Of a DNA stretch of 64,000 nt, positions 46,665 to 55,252 are shown one piece after another; positions within the stretch are counted from its first letter, which is position 1, and every line of letters begins with the position of its first letter. The stretch comes from Candidatus Sumerlaeota bacterium (GTDB taxonomy: Bacteria; Sumerlaeota; Sumerlaeia; SLMS01; JAHLLQ01). Location of the stretch: positions 62,001-126,000 of the forward strand of contig JASGMJ010000003.1 of the NCBI GenBank assembly GCA_030156535.1. Direction: 5' to 3'. The notes beneath the pieces were generated by a model. It saw only the letters and a list, made by a program, of their open reading frames with translations, was not told the origin of the DNA and searched no databases. The position numbers and the translations under genes are program-made.

Positions 46665-46678
46665 TGTAACCGGTTACA
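46665..46678. promoter_or_regulatory. Perfect LacI-type operator before the glycoside hydrolase
   Basis: TGTAACCGGTTACA is a perfect 14-base palindrome matching the LacI/GalR-family pattern TGTAAnCGnTTACA at every fixed position. It is 39 bases upstream of the hydrolase start. Confidence 0.75.
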
Positions 46679-46770
46679 AAGAGCCCCGTTTTATCGGCCG
46701 ACGCAAGAGGAGATTCTCTGAGGTAAATCCCCTCCAGGGGGTCTCAAGAGCAGTCCCGCCTGGGCACGAA

Positions 46771-46792
46771 ACGTTCAATCGTCCCTGCGGGG
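46771..46792 (-). repeat. Dispersed repeat, reversed partial copy 3
   Basis: On the minus strand it reads CCCGCAGGGACGATTGAACGT, a rearranged or shortened version of the repeats at 38101 and 44697. Confidence 0.5.
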
Positions 46793-46796
46793 GTCG

Positions 46797-46820
46797 GGAA
46801 GGGTCCCGCAGGACCCTTCC
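46797..46820 (-). terminator. Hairpin downstream of the 46875 gene
   Basis: GGAAGGGTCC and GGACCCTTCC form a perfect 10-base-pair stem with a CGCA tetraloop, 55 bases past the stop of the minus-strand gene. No T-tract follows. Confidence 0.5.
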
Positions 46821-46874
46821 GTGTCGCGCTCTTCGAACCACGCCAGAACGTTGAGAACGTCCTGAAATCCCCGC

Positions 46875-48236
46875 CTATTCCTTGTACAGCTTCTTGTCCA
46901 ATTCGATGGCGCTCTTCAGCACCCGCAGAACTTCCTCGGCCTGGTCTTCATAGCCAGCGATGGCGTCCTCCGGCATTTCCCAATCCTCCGGGTCCTGATT
47001 CAGAATCCCGTCGATCACCTCGCCGAAGCGCGTGGGGAAATACGCCACCGGGTAATCCGTCAGGTTTGTCACCAGCCGCACGATGCGGTGGGTTTCGGGG
47101 TCGATCTGCACCATTGCGTCGAAGTGCATCCATCCGATCTTCAGATCGTTGTGGTGGACGCGATAGACGCGATACGGCTTCCCGTCCACGTTGATCAGAT
47201 AGACCTTGATGGTTTCGCGTTCGGTGAACGTGCTGAATTCGTTGTTGCGGTGAATGTCGACCGAGACGTTGTCCTCGGTGATGTTGAACCGCTCGGCGAC
47301 GATATTCTGCGGGTAGACGCCCATGCCGGTCTTGGAGAGGGTCAGGCGGCGCAGGGAGTCGTACTCGTCCTCCGTCACCCAGGGGACGCGTTCGATTGTC
47401 GCACCGGTGGGGCGGGCGTCGCCGTCGAGCTTGAGGGTGATTTTCTGGAATTCCCACGGCTTGCCTTTGGGGATGATGAGTGTCTTCCCGACCTTGCGGG
47501 CTTCGGCGGGGCCCTCGGTGTACTCCAGGATCACGTCGAGGGCGGGCCATGACTGGGCAAAGGCGTCGTTCTTGGCGGGTGGGAAGTCCGAGAAGGCGAT
47601 GGCGGGGCCCTGTTTGGAGGCGAGTGCCGTCTCCAGCACCTTCTCCGGCGGCGTGATGCTGGCGTTGCCCTGCACGACGGGGACGCCGGCGATGCGGTCG
47701 GGGTCCGTGAGGGCGATCAGCTCCACGACGCCGTTGTCCGTCGGTATGCTGATGTGGCTGGGAATGTCGAGGTACATGCTGCTCTTGTAATCCATTGCGC
47801 ACAGGTACAGATCGACGTGGCGCGGATCGCGGCGCTTGGCCCCCTTGGAGGACGCGCCGTAGTAAAGGAAGTCCTTGGCCGTCATGTTGACCGCCGCAAA
47901 GCCGGTGTCGAAATAGAACTTGGCCATGGGCGAGAAGTACGACGTCTCGGAGTCATGATTGGGGACGGTGAAGCCACCCTGGTCGAGGAGGAGTGCCTCC
48001 TCGTCCTCGGCGGAGAGCGCCTTGACCTTTTCAGTGAAGCGCTTCTCGCCGTCGAGTTCGTCCGGCGGGTTGTACGGCCGCCAGGCACGCCCCGATCCGT
48101 TCGTCACGATCAGGTTCAGTTCGTCGCCTTCCCACTCGGCGTGGGCGTCGGCCGCGCCCAGTGTCAGCGCGGCCAGCAGCGCGAGCCCAAGCACGGCGCT
48201 CTGAATCAGTGTCCGGTACGTGTTCGGCATCGTCAT
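46875..48236 (-). CDS. Secreted protein of unknown function
   Basis: A 453-residue exported protein with signal peptide LIQSAVLGLALLAALTLGAADAHA. The mature part is a mixed alpha-beta sequence (YLCAMDYKSSMYLDIPSHISIP, ISKTGMGVYPQNIVAERF-like strands, KVYLINVDGKPYRVYRVHHNDLKIGWMHFDAMVQIDPETHRIVRLVTNLTDYPVAYFP) that I do not recognise. Two in-frame ATGs at 48236 and 48230 are equally plausible starts; neither has a strong ribosome site. It follows the SDR gene by 29 bases, so they form an operon. Confidence 0.65.
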   Translation of the reverse strand: MTMPNTYRTLIQSAVLGLALLAALTLGAADAHAEWEGDELNLIVTNGSGRAWRPYNPPDELDGEKRFTEKVKALSAEDEEALLLDQGGFTVPNHDSETSYFSPMAKFYFDTGFAAVNMTAKDFLYYGASSKGAKRRDPRHVDLYLCAMDYKSSMYLDIPSHISIPTDNGVVELIALTDPDRIAGVPVVQGNASITPPEKVLETALASKQGPAIAFSDFPPAKNDAFAQSWPALDVILEYTEGPAEARKVGKTLIIPKGKPWEFQKITLKLDGDARPTGATIERVPWVTEDEYDSLRRLTLSKTGMGVYPQNIVAERFNITEDNVSVDIHRNNEFSTFTERETIKVYLINVDGKPYRVYRVHHNDLKIGWMHFDAMVQIDPETHRIVRLVTNLTDYPVAYFPTRFGEVIDGILNQDPEDWEMPEDAIAGYEDQAEEVLRVLKSAIELDKKLYKE

Positions 48237-48265
48237 CTCATGCAACCCATTGTGTCGTGGTGTAG

Positions 48266-49192
48266 TCATGGCGAATTTGTCGCTTCGATTTTTGCTTTTG
48301 TTTCCCTCAGTCCCGCCTCGAAATCCTTCGGTTTGATCCCCGCGGTGGCCCATGTTGCGGCCGAGTCCATCGAGACATCCGCCGGGCGTGCGGCGGGAGT
48401 GGGGGAGTCCGCCAGCCGCACCGGCGCCAGCAACTCTTCCTCGTACCCCCAGACCCGGCAGACGGCCTGGCCCATCTGCAACCGATTCAGGCGCTCGGGT
48501 CCACCGCCATGCCAGACTCCGGTCGCTCCCCGGCGCAAGAGTCCTTCGAGTGCGCGGCACAGATCGTCGGCAAACACCGGTGTGCGCCACTCATCCTCGA
48601 ACAACGTCAGCCGCTCTCCCGCCTCCAGGGCCGAGCGCATCCAGCCCAGGAAGCTGGCCTTGTGCGTTACCGGTGCCCCGTACATGAGGGCCGACCGGAC
48701 AACGCACCCTGTCGGCAGGCCCAGCACCGGCTGTTCTGCTGCCCATTTCAGACTGCCGTAGGCCATCAGAGGTTTGGGCGCCGCCGACGGGGAGTAGGGG
48801 GCCTCGCGCCCGTCGAACACCAGGTCGGTGGAGAGCGCGATCAGGGGGGCGCGGGGAACGTGGCGGGTGGCCGCGGCGCAAAGAGCCGTGGTGGCGCCCA
48901 CGATGGCGGCATGGGCGGCTTCGGGGTGCTGCTCGCAGGCCGCCGTCTGCGTCATCGCCGCAGCGTGAACAATGGCGGCCGGGGCGGCTTCGCGGACAAG
49001 ACGGTCGACGGCGGCGGTGTCCGTCATGTCCACGCGGACGATTTCGGCGCCGGGGATCGAGACGGCATGCGTGTGCCACGTCCCGACGACGGGCACGCCC
49101 GAGGCGGCGAGGCGGCGGCACAGGTGCTCCCCAAAGAATCCACTCGCACCGGTGACGAGGACGGGTCTGTCAGGTGGCCATGCAATAATCAT
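48266..49192 (-). CDS. SDR-family reductase/epimerase (RmlD-like)
   Basis: A 308-residue extended short-chain dehydrogenase. The NAD(P)-binding loop is VLVTGASGFFGEHLCRRL at the N-terminus, the catalytic Tyr-Lys is in AYGSLKWAAE, and there are IVHAAAMTQTAACE and IALSTDLVFDGREAPYS, typical of dTDP-4-dehydrorhamnose reductase relatives. It probably acts on a nucleotide sugar, but no rhamnose-pathway partner genes are adjacent. The ATG at 49192 lacks a clear Shine-Dalgarno sequence. Confidence 0.82.
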   Translation of the reverse strand: MIIAWPPDRPVLVTGASGFFGEHLCRRLAASGVPVVGTWHTHAVSIPGAEIVRVDMTDTAAVDRLVREAAPAAIVHAAAMTQTAACEQHPEAAHAAIVGATTALCAAATRHVPRAPLIALSTDLVFDGREAPYSPSAAPKPLMAYGSLKWAAEQPVLGLPTGCVVRSALMYGAPVTHKASFLGWMRSALEAGERLTLFEDEWRTPVFADDLCRALEGLLRRGATGVWHGGGPERLNRLQMGQAVCRVWGYEEELLAPVRLADSPTPAARPADVSMDSAATWATAGIKPKDFEAGLRETKAKIEATNSP

Positions 49193-49397
49193 GGGACGAG
49201 TCTGTTGCCGGGGGATGGGCTAGTCAAATGGAGCGCGCGGGACGGTTGCGAAGATGCCGAACCGCGAACCACGCACCACGGGGAACGAAAGTTTCCGCTT
49301 CTTTCACTTTTGTGTTTTTCTTACTTGACGTTGTTCGCGGCGCGGGACGTTTCTTCGGGTCCAGACTGAGACACGAAGAGAGAGGCCCTTTCGTCCC

Positions 49398-49820
49398 ATG
49401 CGCCAAATCCTCGACCGGCTGATCCTGTCCGACCTCGGCCAGGCCAATGACCCGTTCTTCCTCTCCCAGAACGACGTTCAGGCGATCCTCTACTTCGGAG
49501 ACGGGGGCATGTTCCCCGACGACATCAAGTTGTACCACCGCCCGGCCCTGCCGGATGGAACGTTGACGACTGAAATGCTGCGCGATGGCGTCGTTTTCCT
49601 GCGTGAAAGCCTCGCCGCCGGCCGCCGTGTTCTTGCCGTCGGGCCCACAGGCGCCACCATTGTCGCCGTCTACCTCACCGAAATGGGCTTCAGTCCCGCC
49701 CAGGCGATTCAGATGCTCGCCGAGGCACGGGATCTGGGCATCTCTCCCGATATTTCCCTCCTCAACGAACACAACGAAGCCATGCAGCGCCGCAGCCACA
49801 CCACGCTCGGCCACCGCTGA
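49398..49820 (+). CDS. Degenerate dual-specificity-phosphatase-like protein
   Basis: A 140-residue protein whose layout follows small dual-specificity phosphatases: DRLILSDLGQANDPFFLSQNDVQAILYFGD, an acidic loop, then a hydrophobic strand, a loop and a helix at GRRVLAVGPTGATIVAVYLTEMGFSPAQAIQML and the closing helix near ISPDISLLNEHNEAM. The active-site signature HCxxGxxR should fall at AVGPTGAT; both the catalytic Cys and the Arg are missing. It is therefore probably a pseudophosphatase that binds, rather than hydrolyses, a ligand. The fold assignment is moderate; the gene itself is well formed and monocistronic. Confidence 0.6.
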   Translation: MRQILDRLILSDLGQANDPFFLSQNDVQAILYFGDGGMFPDDIKLYHRPALPDGTLTTEMLRDGVVFLRESLAAGRRVLAVGPTGATIVAVYLTEMGFSPAQAIQMLAEARDLGISPDISLLNEHNEAMQRRSHTTLGHR

Positions 49821-49861
49821 TCCCTCCTCCTCCCAACCCGCCAGGACAGAGACTTCACCCG

Positions 49862-49905
49862 CATCGCCTCCGGCTACGGCCCGGGGGCGATGTGTGTTTG
49901 AATTT
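49862..49905 (+). terminator. Terminator-like hairpin after the pseudophosphatase
   Basis: CATCGCC and GGCGATG pair across a 17-base inner region that can itself fold, followed by the T-rich TGTGTTTGAATTTT. Confidence 0.55.
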
Positions 49906-49938
49906 TCAGTTTTCAGTTTTCGGTTCTCGGTTTTCAGT
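49901..49938. repeat. TTTTCAG/TTCGG short-period repeat
   Basis: Iterations of the phrases TTTTCAG and TTTTCGG/TTCTCGG. The reverse complement of the same phrase set occurs at 56366-56398. Confidence 0.65.
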
Positions 49939-50040
49939 CCTGCGGGCCTCCTGAGAACGAAAACGATTGTACGCGGGGCGGCAATTCGCTCGTAATCGCG
50001 CCGGGCCGGTAGGCCCGCATTTTCTCCGGATGCCCCGATT

Positions 50041-50559
50041 ATGACGGAACTTCCGTGGCTCGAAACGTACGACGGTCAGACGACCGAGGAACTCCTCGCC
50101 CTTGAGGGCAAGTACCGCACCGATTCGCTGGTCGCAGCTTTCGAGGAAGCGCTGGCCAGCATGGCCGACGGCAGCCACGGGTTCTCCTACGAGGAGGTGG
50201 TGATCCTGGCCGTCGAGGCGCTGGAGTACGAAGTCAACAACGGCGGGTACATGCAGTTTTTCGTGAACGCGTCGGAGTTCGTGCCGCTGGCGATCGACGC
50301 GCTCGAAAGCATCGGCCGCACCGATGCGCTGGCGCTGACGCGGCGCGCGATCGAGGTTATTGGCATCAAGGGCGAAGTGACGGCCGAGGCCGTCGAGGCA
50401 GCCATCGAAGAGGAGAACCCCGAGCGCGACGAGAAGCTCGAGGAACTCGACGAGAAGTATTTCGAGGAGATCGGCGACTTGTCCGACGACCTGTTCGCGT
50501 ACATCAAGGCGAACAAGGACGAAATCGTGCTGACGGAATCCGAATCGGACGCGGAATAG
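50041..50559 (+). CDS. DUF4375 (DMP19-like) acidic protein
   Basis: A 172-residue cytoplasmic helical protein of the DUF4375 family. The core signature ALEYEVNNGGYMQFFVNASEFVPLAIDALESIG (about 59-91) matches the NGGxxQFFxN motif of DMP19. The Neisseria member is a DNA-mimic protein that binds a repressor; that role cannot be assumed here, but the C-terminal 45 residues are very acidic (EEENPERDEKLEELDEKYFE). It is a lone gene with a small hairpin after it. Confidence 0.82.
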   Translation: MTELPWLETYDGQTTEELLALEGKYRTDSLVAAFEEALASMADGSHGFSYEEVVILAVEALEYEVNNGGYMQFFVNASEFVPLAIDALESIGRTDALALTRRAIEVIGIKGEVTAEAVEAAIEEENPERDEKLEELDEKYFEEIGDLSDDLFAYIKANKDEIVLTESESDAE

Positions 50560-50582
50560 TCGGCACACCGGTCTCTCTTCGT

Positions 50583-50612
50583 GCCTGCTCCTATGCAGGC
50601 GATTCTTTGTGG
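50583..50612 (+). terminator. Possible terminator after the DUF4375 gene
   Basis: GCCTGC and GCAGGC form a 6-base-pair stem with a TCCTAT loop, followed by GATTCTTTGTGG, a weakly T-rich tail. Confidence 0.5.
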
Positions 50613-50625
50613 TAATTGATTGGTC

Positions 50626-50654
50626 TTGACTTGAAGTGTGTGTCTGCGTAGAAT
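50626..50654 (+). promoter_or_regulatory. Near-consensus sigma-70 promoter
   Basis: TTGACT (50626-50631), a 17-base spacer and TAGAAT (50649-50654): five of six matches in each box at ideal spacing. It reads into the 50783 gene with a leader of about 120 bases. It is the best promoter I see in the window. Confidence 0.75.
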
Positions 50655-50782
50655 ATGCGGACACGGACAAGCCCTGTGTTTGCCCACAAAAAACGCCCTG
50701 CGATCAGTCTCCTCCCGTCATCAATATGGTGGGGGGAGACGCTTGTATTGCGGGGCAAAATCCAACCACAGAGGTAGGCACC

Positions 50783-51280
50783 ATGACCCACAATCCGAGT
50801 TGGAAGTTCCCGTATGCCACCATCGCTGAGGCTGTTGAGAATCTCAGGTGGAGCCCGAATGGCAGTCCCAAGTGGAATGGGAAGAAAAGTGGTCAGTTCT
50901 TCATCAACGAACCTGAATTGGTATGTGTTGCCTACACCAGCCGCAACACGACCTCCGAGTATGCAGATCTTGTCCAGGGGAAGGCACGGGAGAAATACTT
51001 TCCGTCGGACTGTTCGGAAACCGCATTGTATCGCAACTCGAACCCCACTGCCGCAGCTGAGACTGCCACCATTAAGGTCTATTCCATCCTTGTCAGCTTC
51101 TTTGCACTGCAGGGTGGCGTGCGCAACTTCTGGCTCGAGATGTCGCTCGAGAAGCGTGGAACTCGTCTTCACTATACTGAAGAGCAGAAAGCCCGCGTGA
51201 TCGATCTCGTGCGGCGTACTGCCGAGGAGGCTGGTCCTGGACTTGTGCTGGTAGTCCGGGTGGAGCGTCCCTACAGCTAG
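50783..51280 (+). CDS. Orphan hypothetical protein, lower GC than neighbours
   Basis: A 165-residue protein of no recognised family: it opens MTHNPSWKFPYATIAEAVENLRW, is soluble, and ends with a basic-hydrophobic helix (EEQKARVIDLVRRTAEE) and strand (GLVLVVRVERPYS). Codon use and base composition are visibly more AT-rich than in adjacent genes, suggesting acquisition from elsewhere. I start at the ATG at 50783 with GAGGTAGG upstream; the frame is open farther back but the strong promoter lies there. Its own promoter and isolated position suggest an independent unit. Confidence 0.6.
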   Translation: MTHNPSWKFPYATIAEAVENLRWSPNGSPKWNGKKSGQFFINEPELVCVAYTSRNTTSEYADLVQGKAREKYFPSDCSETALYRNSNPTAAAETATIKVYSILVSFFALQGGVRNFWLEMSLEKRGTRLHYTEEQKARVIDLVRRTAEEAGPGLVLVVRVERPYS

Positions 51281-51417
51281 GGCTGGCTGAGTTGACTCAG
51301 CACCACGCGCACTTGAGCAGAAACGTGTTCCCACAAGAGAAGCGCCCGGAACCTCTAATGGGGTCCCGGCCGATTTTCTTTTGTCGTACAATCGAGGTGT
51401 GTTTCTGTCCGCTCTTC

Positions 51418-53316
51418 TCAGCGTGCGGCGGCGGAGGTGGCGAGCGAGGAACGGCGCTTTTCCTCGCGCTTGCGCAGTTCCGCGTCCAGGATCGCCTTGC
51501 GCACGCGAATCTGGTCCGGCGTCACCTCGACCAGTTCGTCGTCCGCGATCCATTCCAGCGCCTGATCGAGCGACATCCGGCGCGGCACTTTCAGCCCCGT
51601 GTCCACTTCCTTCGTCGAGGAGCGGTGGTTGGTGATGTGCTTCTTCTTGGCCGGGTTGCAGGGGAGATCGTCGCCGCGTGAATTTTCGCCGACGACCATG
51701 CCGGCATACACGCGCTCCATCGAGCTGATGAACAGTGTGGTGCGCTGCTGGAGGCTTTCGAGGGCGAACGACGTGGACTCGCCCGTTTCCATGCTGACGA
51801 GTGATCCGCGGTTGCGCGAGGCGACCTCGCCCTTCCACGGCTCGTAGCCGATGAAGCGCGAGGCCATGATACCCAGCCCACGCGTGTCGGTGAGGAACTC
51901 GCCGCGATAGCCAATCAGGCCGCGCGTCGGGATGCTGAACTCCATGCGCACCATCCCCGTGCCCGTGTTGTGCATGGCCGTCATCTCGCCTTTGCGCTGG
52001 GCCAGCTTCTCGATCACGGCTCCCTGATACTCCTCGGGCACGTCGATGACGAGCGCCTCCATCGGCTCCAGCAGTTCGCCGGTCGTTTCGTCGTGGTGCG
52101 TGATGACTTCGGGGCGCGAGACGCACAGTTCCATGCCCTCGCGGCGCATTTCCTCGATCAGGATGGCCAGGTGCAGCTCGCCGCGGCCGGAGACCTTGAG
52201 GCCGTCGGCGCGGCCGACGTCCTCCACGCGCAGCGCCACATTCGTACGCAGTTCCTTGTCGAGGCGGATGCGCAGTTCGCGTACCGTGGCCGCGCGGCCG
52301 GAGTCCCCGGCGAACGGACCGTCATTGACGAGGAAGAGCATGGAGACGGTCGGTTCCTCGATTTCGAGGGGGGGCAGCGCCTGGTCCGCGACGTCGGGGG
52401 CGGCAAAGGTGTCGCCGATATTGATTTCCTGGGGGCCGGCGATCGAGACGATGTCGCCCGCCACGACTTCATCCACGGCCACGCGGTCGAGCCCCTCGGT
52501 GCGCCAGAGATACTCGGCGCGCTCGGTGGTGGTGCCCACGACTTCCCACTCGCCTTCCTGGCTGTTGAAGTCTTTCCAGCGCGTCACGATGCGCGAGAAC
52601 ATCTGGCCCTTCTTCAGCTTGCCAGAGAGCACGCGGCCACAGCCGATGCGCCCCACATAGTCGTTCCACTCCAGCGTCGTGGCCTGCATGCGGAAGGGGC
52701 CGTCGGGTTCCGCCGGGGGAGGGGGGACTTTGTCGATGATCGTCTCAAAGAGTGCGTCCATGCCCTCGTGCGGGTCCTTCTCCAGATCCCGCACCATCCA
52801 TCCGGCCAGGCCCGAGCCGTAGAGGGCGGTGAAGTCGGCCTGCTCGTCGTTGGCGCCGAGTTCGACAAAGAGATCGAACGTCTTCTCCAGCGCCTCGGAG
52901 GGGCGCGCATTCGGGCGGTCCACCTTATTGACGATCACGATGGGCTTCATGCCCAGGCGCAGGGCGCGCATCGTCACATAGCGCGTCTGGGGCATCGGGC
53001 CCTCGTTCGCGTCGACGAGCAGGAGCACGGAGTCCACCATGGAGAGCACGCGTTCGACCTCGCCGGAGAAATCCGCGTGTCCCGGCGTGTCCACGATATT
53101 GATGCGGTAGTCCTGCCAGTTGATGGCGCAGAGTTTGGAGCGGATCGTAATGCCGCGTTCCTTCTCCAGGTCGTTGTTGTCCATCACCCGTTCCTCGACG
53201 CGGGCGTTGTCGCGAAAGAGGTGGGCGGCCTTGAAGATGGAATCGATCAGCGTCGTCTTCCCGTGGTCAATGTGGGCGACGATGGCGACATTGCGAATCT
53301 TATCGACGGCTGTCAT
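51418..53316 (-). CDS. typA: Ribosome-associated GTPase TypA/BipA
   Basis: A 632-residue translational GTPase that assists ribosome assembly and stress or cold adaptation. G motifs are intact: [13 protein letters not shown] (G1, about 14-26), RGITI (G2), DTPGHADF (G3), NKVDRP (G4) and SGLAG (G5 region). Elongation-factor-like domains follow, then the BipA-specific C-terminus ([46 protein letters not shown]). AGGAG lies before the ATG at 53316. Standard length; monocistronic. Confidence 0.96.
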   Translation of the reverse strand: MTAVDKIRNVAIVAHIDHGKTTLIDSIFKAAHLFRDNARVEERVMDNNDLEKERGITIRSKLCAINWQDYRINIVDTPGHADFSGEVERVLSMVDSVLLLVDANEGPMPQTRYVTMRALRLGMKPIVIVNKVDRPNARPSEALEKTFDLFVELGANDEQADFTALYGSGLAGWMVRDLEKDPHEGMDALFETIIDKVPPPPAEPDGPFRMQATTLEWNDYVGRIGCGRVLSGKLKKGQMFSRIVTRWKDFNSQEGEWEVVGTTTERAEYLWRTEGLDRVAVDEVVAGDIVSIAGPQEINIGDTFAAPDVADQALPPLEIEEPTVSMLFLVNDGPFAGDSGRAATVRELRIRLDKELRTNVALRVEDVGRADGLKVSGRGELHLAILIEEMRREGMELCVSRPEVITHHDETTGELLEPMEALVIDVPEEYQGAVIEKLAQRKGEMTAMHNTGTGMVRMEFSIPTRGLIGYRGEFLTDTRGLGIMASRFIGYEPWKGEVASRNRGSLVSMETGESTSFALESLQQRTTLFISSMERVYAGMVVGENSRGDDLPCNPAKKKHITNHRSSTKEVDTGLKVPRRMSLDQALEWIADDELVEVTPDQIRVRKAILDAELRKREEKRRSSLATSAAAR

Positions 53317-53647
53317 GGGTGCTCCTGGGCGTGGTGGCCTGAAAAGGGATCGTTGGAATCCGGTTTTCCGAGGCCGCGCAAGGGTGCATACGCCCCTTGG
53401 GGCCGTCAAAGGACAAAAGGCCCCAGCCTAGAAAGCGCTCGATAGGAATGGGGGGCGGGGAACTCCCAAGTGTCCGATCCCTGCGTGCCAACGGAGAGGC
53501 CGAGTGATGGCACCGTTACCCTTAGCGGAAGGGTGGGGAGGACCGAAACCGGAAGAAGCTGTGTCAGGAAATTGGGAACCGAAAACTTTCCCCCGTCCAC
53601 AATCCTCTTGCCGTCGGGCCCGTAATCCCCAACATCACACTTCCGTT
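53317..53647. other. Intergenic region between typA and tRNA-Leu
   Basis: These 331 bases have no supportable gene. They contain a TGGGGCC/GGCCCCA inverted repeat (53398-53425) in the typA leader. The tRNA promoter should lie just before 53648, but no clear -35/-10 pair is visible. Confidence 0.5.
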
Positions 53648-53734
53648 GCCGGAGTGGCGGAATGGCAGACGCGGCGGACTCAAAATCCGTTGGGCTAATC
53701 ACTCGTGAGGGTTCGAGTCCCTCCTCCGGCACCA
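53648..53734 (+). tRNA. tRNA-Leu (anticodon CAA)
   Basis: An 87-base cloverleaf with acceptor stem GCCGGAG/CTCCGGC, a D-arm with TGGCGGAATGGCAGAC, anticodon stem GCGGA/TCCGT around the loop CTCAAAA (anticodon CAA, leucine UUG codons), a long variable arm typical of class II leucine tRNAs, T-arm GTTCGAGTCC, discriminator A and encoded CCA. Confidence 0.96.
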
Positions 53735-53959
53735 CCCCCCTCCCCCGAACATTCTCAAAGTCTCCGTGCCCCCCGGGCCACTTCTCTCCCTTCCCCGGAA
53801 CGAGGCGCGCCGTTCTCTTGTCCCAGCAATCGGAAGAGACATTCCCACCAATCCGGCCCTTGCGCTCCTGATTCGGGCCGGGTCATTCTTTTCCCGCCGG
53901 GGTTCCGCCCGGCAATCCGGCTGTCAATATTCCCCAGCCCCCTGGAGGCCCGCCGCCCG

Positions 53960-54889
53960 ATGATCCAGATCAGCAACGTCACCAAAGTCTACAAGGACCT
54001 CACCGCCGTGAACGGTCTCTCGATGGAGATCAATCAGGGCGACATCTTCGGATTTATCGGCCCCAACGGCGCGGGCAAAACGACCACGATCAAGATCCTC
54101 GCCACCCTGCTCAAGCCCACCCAGGGCTACGCGCTCGTGTGCGGCTACAACGTCCTGACCCAGGCCGACGACGTGAAGCGCGTCATGGGCTACATGCCCG
54201 ACAGCTTTGGCGTGTACGACGACATGAAGGTCTGGGAGTACCTCGATTTCTTTGCCGCCGCCTACAAGATCGAAAAGGCCCGCCGCAAACAGATCATCGA
54301 CGACGTGCTGGAGCTGACCGATCTGACGCACAAGAAGAACGATTACGTCGAGGCGCTCTCGCGCGGCATGAAGCAGCGCCTCTGCCTGGCCAAGACGCTT
54401 GTGCACGACCCGCAGGTGCTGCTGCTCGACGAACCCGCCTCCGGGCTCGACCCGCGCGCCCGCATCGAGCTGCGCGAACTGCTCAAGGAACTGCGCAACA
54501 TGGGGAAGACGATCCTCATCAGTTCGCACATCCTGACGGAACTGGCGGACTTCTGCAACTCCGTTGGCATCATCGAGCAGGGCAACCTGCTGTATGCCGG
54601 CGACATCCAGACGATCACGGAACAACTGCGCGGCGCCCGCGTCGTCGAGATCATGGTAAAGGAAGGCTTCGAGCAAAAGGCCGAGGATATCTTCATCAAC
54701 TGCAAGGAAGTGCGGGAAGTCGAACGCGAAGGCCGCATCGTGCGCGTCCACCTGCCGTTGGACTTCGAAAACGACGACTTCGTGACGGACACGCTGGTGG
54801 AGAACGCGATCAAGTTCTCGAGCGTCAAGGAACTCGAAGTCGATCTCGAAGACGTGTTCATGAAGGTGACGAAGGGGCTGGTGCAGTAG
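53960..54889 (+). CDS. ABC transporter ATP-binding protein (NatA-like)
   Basis: A 309-residue ABC-2 class ATPase: Walker [11 protein letters not shown] (about 35-44), Q-loop replaced by [14 protein letters not shown], signature [10 protein letters not shown] (LSRGM form), Walker [17 protein letters not shown] and H-loop ISSHILTEL. The C-terminal 85 residues are the extra domain common in NatA-type exporters. Its permease partner is not adjacent. The NatB-like permease at 18283-19818 has no ATPase neighbour and is a candidate partner, by inference only. GGAGG lies about 11 bases before the ATG at 53960. Confidence 0.9.
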   Translation: MIQISNVTKVYKDLTAVNGLSMEINQGDIFGFIGPNGAGKTTTIKILATLLKPTQGYALVCGYNVLTQADDVKRVMGYMPDSFGVYDDMKVWEYLDFFAAAYKIEKARRKQIIDDVLELTDLTHKKNDYVEALSRGMKQRLCLAKTLVHDPQVLLLDEPASGLDPRARIELRELLKELRNMGKTILISSHILTELADFCNSVGIIEQGNLLYAGDIQTITEQLRGARVVEIMVKEGFEQKAEDIFINCKEVREVEREGRIVRVHLPLDFENDDFVTDTLVENAIKFSSVKELEVDLEDVFMKVTKGLVQ

Positions 54890-55112
54890 GGCGCCAGCTC
54901 GTATCCGGCAGCATGTAGACGCCGCATCGGTCGATGCCATAACCCGCGATTGCGGGGGCGAAATCATCGCGCCATGCACTGGCAACCTGTTGAAGGCGCG
55001 CCGTGGCAGAGTGTCCGTGCCAGTAGAAAGCGCCCGCGCTGCCGAGCGCGGCACCGGCGAGAAAAAGCGCTCCGAAAGACAGGGCCGTACGACGGCGCGA
55101 CGAAGCAGGCAT
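54858..55112 (-). CDS. Possible small membrane-anchored protein
   Basis: A candidate 84-residue protein with one N-terminal hydrophobic helix (ALSFGALFLAGAALGSAGAFYWHG) after a basic start, then a short soluble tail. GGGGAG lies 7 bases before its ATG. It overlaps the 3' end of the ABC ATPase gene by 32 bases on the opposite strand and has no family I recognise, so it may be spurious. If it is not real, 54890-55252 is an empty 363-base spacer. Confidence 0.35.
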   Translation of the reverse strand: MPASSRRRTALSFGALFLAGAALGSAGAFYWHGHSATARLQQVASAWRDDFAPAIAGYGIDRCGVYMLPDTSWRPTAPAPSSPS

Positions 55113-55252
55113 GGTCAGGCTCCCCAAATCCCCAAAATCAAGCGATTCTAGCAAACCGTTTCCGCAGATTCCAGACAATTCGCCTCCCGCTTGCCGTTGA
55201 CCTTGTCCGGCCTCCCGGGTTCGCTCGCTGCACTTTCGCAGGGGAGCGACGC

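Noticed and set aside
53406..53735. A minus-strand frame across the tRNA-Leu region
   Set aside because: It is antisense to a clear tRNA gene.
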